From Ceratothoa steindachneri (lineage: Eukaryota; Arthropoda; Malacostraca; Isopoda; Cymothoidae): DNA of 64,000 nucleotides. Positions 22,447-32,616 of the stretch are shown in pieces. The notes under the pieces were generated by a model that worked only from the letters and a program-made list of their open reading frames with translations, made no database searches and had not been told where the DNA came from. The stretch covers positions 156,782,172-156,846,171 of the forward strand of contig OZ018324.1 of NCBI GenBank assembly GCA_963969495.1. The letters run 5' to 3'. Every line of letters begins with the position of its first letter. Within the stretch, counting starts at the first letter, position 1. Position numbers and translations under genes: made by a program.

Positions 22447-23187
22447 TCTTGGAGAACTTCCATGACCACGTCAACCAGGCGGCAAATTTATCCATGCCCC
22501 TCTCCAAAATTGCTTCCCACAAGACCCATCTCCCTTTTTGGTCTGAGGAATGCAGCAAAGCAGTGACAGAATGCAAACGAGCTTGTCGCTACCACCGGAA
22601 CCCTATTACTACCAATAAGTATGCCCTTAACTGAGCCAGGGCAGTGCGACAGCGTACCCTCCGCCAGGCTCGCTGAATCTCTATAAAAGGGTACATAAAC
22701 TCCATCAACCACCAAACTGCACCAGACAAAGTCTGGAAGAGAGTGAAGAAGCTCATGGGTAGAACAAGTGGCTTCTCTGCACTGCCCCCAATATGGTTGA
22801 AGCAGGTGAGCTTTTGGGAGACTTATTGAAAACTTCAAATGTCCTGGCAAAGACATTTGCTGACATCTCTAGCCCCAACAATTACCCCCTAGAATTCCAA
22901 CATGTCAAGAAAATGCAAGAACAGTGCATACTCAACTTCATGGATCCTTTTATGGATAATGAACCATATAACAAGCTCTTTTCCATCCATGAACTTCAAA
23001 ATGCTCTTAAGAAATGTGGATCTACCGCACCTGGCCCTGTTGGTATATCTTATGATATGATTAGGTATATGCATTCAACACTCATATCACACCTTCTTGA
23101 TATATTTAACTATTTCTGGATTAAGGGCTATATTCCTTCCTATTGGAGGGAAGCAATTATACTTCCCTTTCGTAAACCGGGAAAGGA
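22326..23187 (+). pseudogene. Family C ORF2, RT N-terminal part, truncated
   Basis: The linker between endonuclease and RT is frameshifted (PFWSEECSKAVTECKRAC at about 22535). After stops at about 22630-22800, a clean frame runs to FNYFWIKGYIPSYWREAIIL and RKPGKDG, the start of the RT fingers. The element stops at 23187 and unrelated DNA follows, so the palm with the active site is missing. Confidence 0.8.
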
Positions 23188-23345
23188 TGGTGTTGGTTTG
23201 TACTTCTTAAATTCTTGTGGTATTTCTATTTCATTAATACAACTAGGACTCTCAAGCACTTTGTTTATTTCCTTCTGCGTTTGTTGAATCATTTTCCTGA
23301 GTGCTGCTCTATTTGGTATCTGTGCAATACCAGCTTGAGTCATGC
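23188..23345 (-). pseudogene. Short foreign coding fragment, possibly MULE/FLYWCH type
   Basis: This 158-bp insert between family C and family A reads on the minus strand as QIPNRAALRKMIQQTQKEIN followed by INEIEIPQEFKKY. The pattern of a basic helical segment then a short IEIP-type strand resembles the linker after FLYWCH zinc fingers in MULE-related proteins. The match is from memory and short, so the identity is uncertain. Confidence 0.25.
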
Positions 23346-24430
23346 TGCTTAAGCACTGATTAATAAGTACACTTGGAGGCTCACAAGTTCCACCCCATTT
23401 CGGATGGCCTGCCTTGACTTGTAGATAGTATCTGCGAGGGCTTCCTTTCTAGGCAGCAGCACGCCATGTTGTTTTTTTTCGATTTGGAGAAGGCATATAA
23501 TACCTCATGGTGATACGGTATCGTGGAAACTCCACACGATAGGGCGACGGGACACCTCCCACCAATCTTTATCTGAATTGTTACGAGATCGTCGATTTCG
23601 TGTACTGGTGGGGAGAACCATCTCCTGCCCAATGGAGTCGGAAGAGGGTGTCGCAACAGAGAAGTGTCCTCAGTGTCACAAACTTTGCCCTGAGCATCAA
23701 CGGTATCACTTCGGTGGGGCCGGAATATGTTCTCGCTAGGCTCTACGTGGACGACCTTTCGATCTCTTTTGGTGTAGCCCAGATGCCAACTTTGGAGCGT
23801 CGACTCCTATAGCCATTGAACCATCTCTCGCTATGCCGAAGCGCACAAGTTTCGGTTTTCCTTGACCAAGACTAAGGTGGTGCACTTCTGCCGCCATCCA
23901 CGGCTCCACCCCGACCCGGACTTTTTCTTAACGGGATTCACCTGGAAATGGTAGATTCGTGCCGTTTCCTTGGTCTTGATTTTGACCCCAACTTCAAATA
24001 GGATGTATATATTCCCAGCCTTAGGTTCTCTTATACACGCGCCATGGACATTTTTCATTCAGTGACTGGTCACCTTTCCGGGTTGTCTATCAAAGAAGAG
24101 AACTTAAGTTGCGTGCCATCCTTCCGCGCCTGCGCCCAAATTCCGCGACGGCTTCACGTCGCCTTTGAGTGAGCGCTCCCCTGTTACCTAAATGCGACGA
24201 CTGCGTTATTTCCCAGACTGGGCAGCACATTCTTGTTGAATGTCCCAGTCGGGTGATCTTCTCTCACGTTATCTGTCCCAGTACCGAGACGAGCGGGTCG
24301 TTACCGCTTGTTCCTTGTGCTCGGAAAGAGTTCGTGTACTCTTTGACTCCTTGGATGGAGCCTGGCCTCCTTTTTATTCGATTCTCTATGGTGTTAGTTG
24401 CATGCTCCCGCGCCGGGGGTAGGCTTGGTT
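23346..24430 (+). mobile_element. Family A copy with internal deletion
   Basis: It starts in the RT fingers (equivalent to about 16005) and keeps YVDDLSISFG (YVDD at 23744-23755). It then follows the thumb to about 24065, where it jumps directly to the RNase H/C-terminal region (AGAGAACTTAAGTTGCGTGCC). About 1 kb, including most of RNase H, is missing. The knuckle (CDDCVISQTGQHILVECPS) and part of the 3' UTR follow, without terminal hairpin. Multiple frameshifts are present. Confidence 0.8.
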
Positions 24431-24499
24431 GTTTTGTTTTTTAGGGTTTGTAGAGTGGTGTGCAGAGAAGGAACAAGTGATAGTGAATTCCTTTTTCGG

Positions 24500-26440
24500 A
24501 CATCAACTAAGCCGTTTGTGGCCTTAGAAAATTCCCGGATGACAATACAAAAATCAAATTGACTTCATCACTATAAATAAAAGATTCAGAAATGCAGTCA
24601 AACAATGTAAAGCCTATCCAGGAGCAGACTGTTTAATTGGTTGTGATTACGTGCCAGTGGTAGCAGAGATGAAGGTTAAACTCAAGAAATTGACAAAAAC
24701 CACTGCAAAAGCTAAGCATGAGAGGAAACTAAAAATTATTTCGAAATAAAAGTAAAAAATAAATACGATGCGCTACTGGAAGGTGCAGGTGACCATGAAG
24801 TGGAAAGGGAGTGGGATTCTATACAAAGGGCGATGCAAGATGCTGTTGAACAGTAGTACCGGAAGAGAGAAGAAGGATTAAATTGAGATTCTCAATTTAA
24901 TGGAACAAAGGAGACCCAGATATATATAGAGAAAAAGATAGGAAAGTTAAAAGAAGATGTAGAGAGAGAAAAGAAGAATGGCTCAATGAACAGTGTAGTG
25001 AAGTTGAACAGCTAGAAATGGTGAACCAGAAACGATTTAATGGGAATAGACAACAAACAAAAAACTCAGTCATGAAGGATGACCAAGGAAACGTCATAAT
25101 GGAAAAGGAAGAACTTTTAACGAGATGGGAAGAATATATGACAATACTGTACAATGACATTAGAATTAACCAGCAACACCTGGAGGATGAGATGAATAGA
25201 CCTACAATTCTTAAAGAAGAAGTGAAAACTGCCATCAAATGTATGAAAAGGGCCAAAGCTGTTGGGGAGTACAAAATTTGTGTGGAAATGATTGAGGCAG
25301 CTGGAGAATTTTAGTAAAGAAAGTGACCGGGTTAGGTATTATGATTTACAATACAGGTTATATACCACAAAGGATGAGGGAGTCAACTTTCCTACCTATA
25401 CCAAAGAAGGAAGACACCCTGGAATGTGAGAAATATCGGTTGATTAGTATCATGAGTCAACCCCGGAAGATAATACTGAGAGTGATTAACAACAGAATAA
25501 AGCAGAAAATAGATAACTGTGTGCAGGAAGAGCAGTACGGGCTCAGGAAAGGTAAAGGAACAATTAACGCGATATTCACCCTGAGAAGAATGATCATGGA
25601 GAGAGTGGTGAGATGCAGAGGGATGTTTTCATGTGCTTTATCGATTTTTAAAGGGCATTTGATACGGTTAGGTACGAACCATTCATTGATGAGGAGGCTC
25701 AGTGATATTGGAATGGACTGTTATGTAACCTGTATTTGTATTTGAACCAAAAAGCAGCAGTGAAGATTGAAAACGATAAGACTGATTGGATAAAAATACA
25801 CAGAAGTGTCAGAGAAGGGTGCGTCCTATTACCTCATCTGTTCTTATTATATGGACAAAAAGGCATTGAAGAACTGGAGAATGAAGAGAGTATCAGAATA
25901 GGAAGAAAGAATGTGAACAACTTGCAATATGCATTATGGTGGACTCTGAAGAGAAATTACAAAGTTTGGTTGACAAGCTGGTGGAATCATGTGAAAGAAG
26001 AGGACGGGATAAACATCAAGAAGACAGAGATCATGGGGATAAACATCAAGAAGACAGAGATCATGGGAATAACTAAAAGGCAAGAGAGAAGTATTAAGAA
26101 GGGCCGGTACAGAGAGACGTCGTTAAGGAACGTGAGGAGGAGGCAACTTGGACACATCCTGAGACGAGACGACTTTGAGAAACGCTGCCTATTGGGACGA
26201 ATAGAGGGGAGGAGAGCGAGAGGAAGCCAAAGATCAAAGCTTATGGACACGATCCTTCAATATCTTGGTGATGAACGAAGAACTGTGAACCTGATCAGAC
26301 TAGCGGACAACAAGAGGAGATGGAGATCCATGGTCCCCCACGTCACTTGACAGGCACTGGTAAACGATAAAGTATTAGGCTATAAGATAATTATAGGCAA
26401 CTTATGCCCTTGTAGGCATTCGCCATTAGGCGCTAAAAAT
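24500..26440 (+). mobile_element. Family D non-LTR retrotransposon, RT part, decayed
   Basis: This RT is of the endonuclease-RT type often annotated as craniofacial-development-protein-2-like. Motifs in order: FLPIPKKEDTLECEKYR (25395), EEQYGLRKGKGTINAIFTLR (25530), YLNQKAAVKIENDKTDWI (25738), REGCVLLPHLF, and the C-terminal RRQLGHILRRDDFEKR and LADNKRRWRSMVPHVT (to 26350). The active site is destroyed: NNLQYALWWTL where the family has NNLRYADDTVL (about 25918-25950). Frameshifts occur near 25315 and 25740, and the 5' part is decayed. Its 3' end (26396-26440) carries the same hairpin-type terminus as family A. Confidence 0.82.
26006..26065 (+). repeat. Perfect 30-bp tandem duplication in the family D RT
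   Basis: Two identical 30-bp units (26006-26035 and 26036-26065) encode a repeated ten-residue block, GINIKKTEIM. The frame is kept. Related RTs have one copy of the KTEVMG-type segment, so this is a private duplication in this copy. Confidence 0.9.
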
Positions 26441-26698
26441 ATCCCTATTTCGTTGATATTGACTAGTATTAGGTATCTCGCCCTCTCTCTCAGAATCTCC
26501 TTCCCTCTATCTGTTTCCTAGGCGGATCCGCTTTCTTTACTGCACCGGGAAAATTGCGTACCCTGCCAGCCATAGCAGGCGTAACTAGTTTCATTTTGGC
26601 TGCTCGTCTACTTCCATCTCTCACTATACCACTTGAAAAGCTTTGAAATATTTCCGCATTGGTATTTGCCTATATTTACATTGTTTGCCCCTCCACAG
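26441..26698 (+). other. Intron end, no gene seen
   Basis: Non-coding stretch ending in a good acceptor (TTGTTTGCCCCTCCACAG, AG at 26697-26698). Confidence 0.45.
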
Positions 26699-26853
26699 AG
26701 CAGTTGTTATCTGAGGGGATTGAAGTGATCGAGGAGACGAAACCTGTTGTCAATTTCATCTTGATGACGCGGTCCGGGAACAAGCAGCAATTTACCAATG
26801 TGGAGATGCCAGTGAATTCTGATTTGGTTCTCAAATTACGAACCAGGGAAGAG
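26699..26853 (+). CDS. UPF2: UPF2 exon (UPF1-binding beta-hairpin)
   Basis: The exon starts after CCACAG. Its first two bases complete a GAG codon with the G left by the previous exon, and it ends in phase 0 before donor GTCAGT. It encodes VVNFILMTRSGNKQQFTNVE, which lines up with the FVMLTRKGNKQQFKILNVP strand pair of human UPF2 (from memory). In UPF2-UPF1 complexes this beta-hairpin binds the opposite face of the UPF1 CH domain from the helix encoded at 12371-12611. A competing acceptor two bases later (CAGAG) would break the phase, so 26699 is preferred. Confidence 0.9.
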
Positions 26854-28201
26854 GTCAGTCAGTGTTGCCGTTCTTTCGCCTTTTTTTTTTTGATGCTGTA
26901 CCACCCTCCTACACACTTAATTGAATAATAACTATGCACGAATCTAAGGGGTATGCGGTTACTATAGCAATGCTTAGCCATCTTCGCGCTGCATCAGTCA
27001 TGCCTGAGGATCGCTCCTCAGCAACAGCCCTTAAAAATATCCGGTATAAAATGGAAATTTTAACCTTCACGTTTGTAACGGCGTGTCCCTACGGTTGGGT
27101 GATTCTCCCCCAAACACCCACCCCACCCCAAACACCCACTTCCGTGTAGTGCGACGGAAAAAAATTTAGGTTAAAAAGGAAGCCGCTCTTTTTGGGGTTG
27201 GGCGATTGGTTTATTGGGTATACTCGCTTGGGGTGAAGGAGGAGCATCCCCCAGCTGCGCTCGATGTATGTGTGAAGGTGGCTCTTCGTTGCTAGAGTAA
27301 CCTCAGTCTAAGGAACCCCGCTTGCCTCTATTCAGGCGCCCATCGCCCACCAATCAATCTATAACACACTACACCCTCCAATCTCTCGGGTCAAACCACC
27401 TCCTTAGTGTCATTCCACTGGACATTGACCGAGGAGAAACAAACGGCTCACCATTGCAAGGCTCTGGTGCGGTTACCAGCCTAAAACTAAACACGTACAA
27501 AACCTCACCGGCCGGAACGACATATACATCTGCACCCACTGCCACCAGGAACTAGACAGAGCTCAACACATTCACAGCATGCCTACACACAACTACTAAT
27601 CTACAGATATGCCGGGAGTTCTTCGAGGTCGCAACCCTTCCATGCCGAGGAAAAATTCTCTCATTGGATTACGCCCTTACCTTATTCCCTCCCCCTGCGG
27701 AGCGCGCTCAGATTGAGGAGAGTTGTGTGTCTTCCCGAGCCCCTGTGTGCCCATTAGAGGTCTCGGAGATCTCTCATTGGTTTCCATTCTATTTTTTTTA
27801 TCATTAACCGTTTCCCAACAACATAAGGTTGGTGAGCATCAACGCCGCTAGTGGCATGACTGGAAATGGTCCGCCACAGTCCCGCTCATTACCACCATTC
27901 TACTCGCCTAAACAACTTTCGGTTGTGTTGTGCGCTTCTTTCCAATTTCCCCTTTTCGGACTTAGTCTTCTTTTACGACGCGTGTCGGAAGACGGTATGG
28001 GTAGTCTTCCTCCCCCACCTTGATAAATACAAATCCTTTTCTTAGAATAATAACAATGAAAACGAGTGATAAAAGAAGCACCCCCTTCCCTCTCTTGCCT
28101 AGTCTGGATTAGCTTTGGGCATAGCGGAACGCGACGAACTCAATTGTCCAGATATTTTACCCCTAATAAATTCGGTTTCGTCTCTTTCCAAACTGTCCCA
28201 G
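26854..28201 (+). other. UPF2 intron, with a possible retrotransposon tail remnant
   Basis: The intron begins GTCAGTCAG and ends CTTTCCAAACTGTCCCAG. It is more GC-rich at 27300-27760, where one frame contains CTHCHQELDRAQHIHSMPTH, loosely like the knuckle at the end of non-LTR ORF2s. Nothing else supports an element, and I do not assign one. Confidence 0.3.
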
Positions 28202-28294
28202 GCGGAAAAGGCTGAACGAGACAGAGTGAAACAACTGACTCTCGAGATCAACGAAAGACAGGAAGAGGAAGAAGCTCTAGAAATGATGCAGCAG
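28202..28294 (+). CDS. UPF2: UPF2 exon (charged C-terminal helix)
   Basis: A 31-codon exon, phase 0 at both ends, with acceptor CTGTCCCAG and donor GTTTGT. It encodes AEKAERDRVKQLTLEINERQ followed by an acidic stretch and EMMQQ. It lines up with EERMRMKKLTLDINERQEQED in human UPF2 (from memory), immediately after the beta-hairpin. In human UPF2 roughly 40 more residues follow, including a conserved RERRPRYQHPKGAPNADLIF-type C-terminus. I found no exon encoding this on either strand to the end of the window, so the gene probably ends beyond 64000 or the last exon is too divergent for me to see. Confidence 0.88.
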
Positions 28295-29379
28295 GTTTGT
28301 CTTTTGTCCTCATATTATTTGTAACGCACCTGAAGTATTGTGAATCATGCTCAAAATCATCCATCGATATGCAAGACTCCTTTTATAATCAAACCCTAAA
28401 TATGTGGGGTTAAAACTTCGCTACTTATAACTTTTATCACCTTTTGAGTCATTTCAAGAATTGCCCATAAGTTCTTGTTTTTTTAATTCGGTGTATTTCG
28501 TTTCTAATGTGCCGTGTCTTTTAGGCTTTATTTTCCAGACCTTTAATTAGAATCTTATGTTATTTTTTCATTATCTTATCCACATTTCTAAGTGACACCT
28601 TTAGCATACATCATTCCTGTGTAGTGTGTTACACTTGGTACCTCGGGTTGGTACACGTCCTCCCGGCCTGAATGTAAATTAGGGAACCCCTGTCACTCGG
28701 TTGACTTGAACTCTGACGGGGCTTGAGGAAGTTGGTGTGCTTCCTCCTCGTTTCTTCTCAGCATTGGTCTAGGTTGAAAGACCTGACCAGCCACCTCATG
28801 CTGTTTCAGAAGAGAGGTTTTGTAACCTCTATAAACAAGGCTCAGAGGTTGCAAGAGACAAGACTTAAGGGGGCCGGTCAGTTGGGGCACGAGTAATGTG
28901 AAGATCGGTTTTGCCTCACTAGTCCCTTCCCTGCGTGTAATGGTCTGACCAACTTCCTGCGGCCGTTCTCGGTTGCCTAAAGCTGTACAGCTTATGGAGG
29001 GCGAGCTTCAATGCCTTGTTGGTTGCCAGGCCAACTAAAAGTCTCGGGTGCCGTCTCAGAGCAAGCCACAACAGACCCAAATCTTGTCCTCCCTTTCGAC
29101 GAATATTACGTCCTAAGGATATCAGCCCTGCCGCCTCTCTGGCTGCTCAGTCGGACGAGAGAGCTGTCCATTAGGAAACTTCTGGTCGCTGTACAAGTGT
29201 GAACAACATACATTAACGCACCCATGTTGGAAGCCTTAAATGAGATGGGAGTGGCTGGATGTGGAATATAGCCCACCGACCTTTTTATTATGGTCACAAG
29301 TCTGAAATTTCAAACTAAGTACCTCCCTTTTACAGAATCTTTACACGACCTTGGTGTTGGGAGACGTGGTAAACAGTGA
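28295..29379 (+). other. Intron or intergenic DNA, possible family A 5' leader
   Basis: The first 330 bases are AT-rich and featureless. From about 28640 the sequence is GC-richer and leads without a break into a gag-like remnant, so it may be the 5' UTR of that element. A block TGTAACCTCTATAAACAAGG near 28820 recurs almost unchanged at about 46730, next to another family A-like fragment. That supports a shared leader sequence. Confidence 0.35.
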
Positions 29380-30325
29380 CGGTACCATGCTCACCGGTGG
29401 AGGGGACCACCACCAACCATATTTTTTGTACCAAAGTAGTTTCCCCTTTACCATCGTCGGAGCCGCCCTCGGTCAACTCCACCTCTGTGATGGAGGTGCA
29501 CCCCACCCCCAATATGCTTTATGTGGGTCCTCTCCTAGAATCTCTTAGTGGAGAGGGAGTTTTTCCTCTCCAATGTCTACTGGTGAGGCGGCTTTCCCTT
29601 CTCCCCCTTTTTTGGAGTCCTTCCCCCCTAGACGCCTCCAGCCCTGCACCAGCGGCAGCCCCTCTTTCCTTAACACAGGAGCCTGCCAAAATAGCAATGA
29701 GCAGGCAGCCACAAGTCGATCGCTCCCGGTAGGGGGCAAACCCCCTTAGAGGAACTGTAAGTAAACAGTGTGTCCTGACCTTGTTTGGGGCCGGTATACC
29801 TGCTCCCCTTCTTTGCCAATGATGGTCGGCTCGCCGTCACCAACGACGATGATTACAGGCTATAGTCCTAGAGTCACCGCTCAGGATTTCAGGCCCCTTC
29901 GTCTGGTTCATTTGTGACAGGCTCACTTAGTCAGTGCGTTCCGGTTGGCATCGCTACCGCGGAGTTAATATCAAAGCCACCGCTTCGGCCATATTATCGA
30001 ACCTAGCAGATGTGCCAAGTTTCGTCATCCCGAAATCTGTGCAAACTGCTCATTTGCATTGCATGATAAATCTGTATTATGCAGTGCCAAGTGTGTAAAT
30101 TTGATGCTCTTTGGTGTCGGTCGCAACCTCTGGAGCCGGGGTGGGGCCCGCTTCCCCCCGACGCCGGAGCGTGCTTCCTCCTTCTACTTTTTTATTTTGT
30201 TTCTTGTTTGTAATGTTTGATGCGTGTCTTTATAATGTGTATTATAAATAGCCAGGTAGTAGGCTGATTTTTTCATTATGGCGACTTATCCCCTTAGTGG
30301 CAGTCGCCAGATGGTCGCTAAAAAA
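29380..30325 (+). mobile_element. Family A copy reduced to gag fragments plus 3' end
   Basis: A gag N-terminal remnant (PLPSSEPPSVNST, about 29430-29475) and a segment at 29918-30105 can be aligned base by base with the first-knuckle region of the 13-kb gag (13490-13660). At about 30107 the sequence jumps to the family 3' UTR (TTTGGTGTCGGTCGCAACC), with terminal hairpin at 30280-30307 and A-run at 30320-30325. The endonuclease, RT and RNase H are all absent. Both ends are kept, so this may be a non-autonomous derivative rather than random decay. Confidence 0.65.
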
Positions 30326-31111
30326 GCCCTCCAGCCAACGTGACACAGTCTGCCTGGAGATTGATACCCCAAATCTCACTAATATTTCGAAAAACGGAGC
30401 CGTCCTGAAACGGTCCTTCACAATTTGAGTAATGGCTCGGTCTTCCGCTTTTGATGTCTTGCATGACCTACCGTTTGAATTACCAGCCCTACGTAAACCT
30501 GTTTATCATACATAGGTTGACACTATTATGGACTACACTTTTGGAGCGTTTGACAGTTTCTGCATTGGCTCCATTGGAAAGACTGAATTTCGTCGCGCTG
30601 CTTTATGATCAATTTTCGGACAGAGAGAGGCATAACAGAATTCTTAGGCATCTTACCTGTACGGCAACTGGCAAGAAAGTTAGTGTCTCTGCAAACAATG
30701 CTGCTCTCTTTACAAGAAACTTAAGCGTTTGGATAATTTTGGTCACTTCGCTTTTACTAGTAAATTGCTTATTTGCTGATAACTCGTATTCATCTAAATT
30801 TGCATAACCTTGACCCGGCCCCTTCAAGAGCCGGGGGGTCGGGGGGCGGTTGCTACGGCTCTCTCTTTACCCCATACGTAGCTTATATCTGTAGGTTATC
30901 GTATACAAATTTTGGAAACCTTGAATTTCCTCAACAAAAAGTACGGAAGATTTTGTGATAGAAATACAGGCGTTCTGTTATGTTGGGGTGGCACTGTAAT
31001 TATGCATGCCCCCTTATTCCTTCTTTGGGTGGTTTTAGTAGTCCTGCTCCGTGTGTGTAGAAAAAGCTTCGCCGAATCGCTCCGTAACTCTTCCCGTGGA
31101 CCTATTCCCCA
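30326..31111 (+). other. No gene recognised
   Basis: Contains a 118-codon frame (30451-30807) with no similarity I can name, and a GC-rich patch at 30813-30855 (CCGGCCCC, then GGGGGGTCGGGGGG). The frame has no flanking splice signals that persuade me it is a gene. Confidence 0.3.
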
Positions 31112-31122
31112 ATGACCCCCCT

Positions 31123-31363
31123 CCCCCCTGTAAGGGGCACGGCGATTTGCTCTCCTGGCCGCCGTGCTGACGGGACTCAGCGCCCCGTCCTGTCCCAGCT
31201 TGGCATTCTTTTTCTCCTTCTGCTAATCTCTACTTGGTCTTCTGTACCAATTCTCTTTCACCCTGCACCCCGTAAGGGGCGCGGCGATTTACCTTCCTGG
31301 CCGCCGTGCTGACGGGACTCAGTGCCCCGTCCGGCCCCAGCCTAGCCTTTTCTCCTTCTTTCT
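31123..31363 (+). repeat. Tandem ~98-bp structured module, two copies
   Basis: Copies at 31123-31220 and 31266-31363 are about 85-90 percent identical by eye. Each has three consecutive hairpins. In copy 1 these are CCCC/GGGG with a 5-nt loop (31125-31137), GCACGGCG/CGCCGTGC (31137-31144 with 31160-31167), and GACGGG/CCCGTC (31169-31174 with 31184-31189). In copy 2 the second stem changes GCAC to GCGC, giving a G-T (G-U) pair that keeps the stem. A pyrimidine-rich stretch follows each copy. I could not match the module to a known ribozyme or RNA. Confidence 0.7.
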
Positions 31364-31449
31364 TTCAGCACATTGAGCCTAAATAAGGACTGTGCGTAAA
31401 AACTATTAAATAAAAAAAAATCCCCAATGCCTCGACGGTAGCAAGTCAT

Positions 31450-31866
31450 TTTTGTGGCTTCCGAATCGTAAACACTCGCGGGACGCATCGCCACGGGTGG
31501 AGTGCTTCCATGGACCCTATTGTGAAGTTTGTCAGGGGCCCTAAATAGTGTCATTTTTGGTTGAATATCCTAGTCGTGCGGTGCTCCGTGAGTGTTACCT
31601 GTCCTAGTACCGTTGACGGGCTTGTTCGCTACCGTCTGTCTAGTCTCCTTGGAACAGACTCGTGTGTGGCAGATTGGATTTTTTTTGTTTTTGTTTGAGG
31701 TGAAAGGAGGCAGTCACCCGAGCGCCCCTTTTTTGTGTGTATTGTTAGTTTTTTTTCTTTTGTTTTGTTTACATTCTGTATTTTTCTAAATCTCCTTGAA
31801 TTGCTTTTCGTCGGCTATTTTCCCCTAGGTGGCTTGCAGACGGGACCGCTAAAATAAAAAGAAAAT
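31450..31866 (+). mobile_element. Worn 3' end of a family A element
   Basis: CTTCCGAATCGT...GGACGCATCGCC at 31459-31495 and GGACCCTATTGTG match the ORF2 C-terminal region at 6312-6368. From 31590 TTACCTGTCCTAGTACCG matches 6440. The end (CGGCTATTTTCCCCTAGGTG, then ACCGCTAAAATAAAAAG) is a degraded terminal hairpin and A-tail. No reading frame survives. Confidence 0.6.
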
Positions 31867-32616
31867 CTCGGTATTTTTGAGAGATCCTCGGGCTTATCCT
31901 TCCTTTCCTCTTTGTCATTTCAGGGGCAGAGACCCGCATTGCAGAATCTAAACAGGGACCGGCGCCCCCGTTATCAGCACCCCAGGGGTGTACCCGATGC
32001 GGACCTCATTTTTGGATCGAAAAAGCCCAGATAAATCGATTCTCTCAAGTGGTCATTCTCCTATTCCCCAACGGTCCTTTGGAGTGTGAGGGCAACATCA
32101 TTGCTCTTGTTGGTTTATGATTGTGGCATGGCCAAGCCCGAATTAAGCCACTGGGGGTTGGAATGCTAGAGAAAATGAGTGTTTTGTGATGTCACAAGGG
32201 GGCCTAAAGCCCCTTTGGAAGAAGGGTTAACATGCTGAGCTATTGAGTATCCTGCTCCATTCGTAGGTGGGCGGGGCGTGCTTGATGGTTCAATCTGCTG
32301 GGCATTTTGTTATTTTTTTTATTGAAACCTTTTGGGTTTTACTTCACTGTTAATGCTACCATACCTTGTACTCGTATTTTTTTAATAAATACCTTTATCT
32401 TACCCCGCTCTCTCGCAAAGAGTTCGGCGCGCATCAATGCCAAAGAAATCAGAGTAAAACGCTATATTCTATCAGTGACGGCGGTCATATTGCATTTTCG
32501 AATATCTCGAAAACCTGATGTGCTAAAGAAAAACTAAAGTCAGATTTGAAATCAGCGAGAAAAATGCCATGAGAAAGGTTTGCTCAGGTCTCTGATGATT
32601 AAAAAAAAGTTCAAAT
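31867..32616 (+). other. No gene recognised
   Basis: Non-coding. Contains TTTTCGAATATCTCGAAAA at about 32492-32510, an inverted pair of TTTTCGA/TCGAAAA. No RNA gene or terminus of the following gypsy element was found here, so no 5' LTR or gag can be placed. Confidence 0.35.

Noticed and set aside
24897..25274. 125-codon minus-strand frame rich in Leu and Ser
   Set aside because: It is antisense to the purine-rich plus-strand RT of family D, which explains both its length and its composition.
30451..30807. 118-codon open frame as a host gene
   Set aside because: No similarity, no persuasive splice sites, and flanked on both sides by retrotransposon debris.
31123..31363. HDV-like or hammerhead self-cleaving ribozyme
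   Set aside because: Three hairpins are present, but I could not build the nested double pseudoknot of HDV or the conserved hammerhead core.
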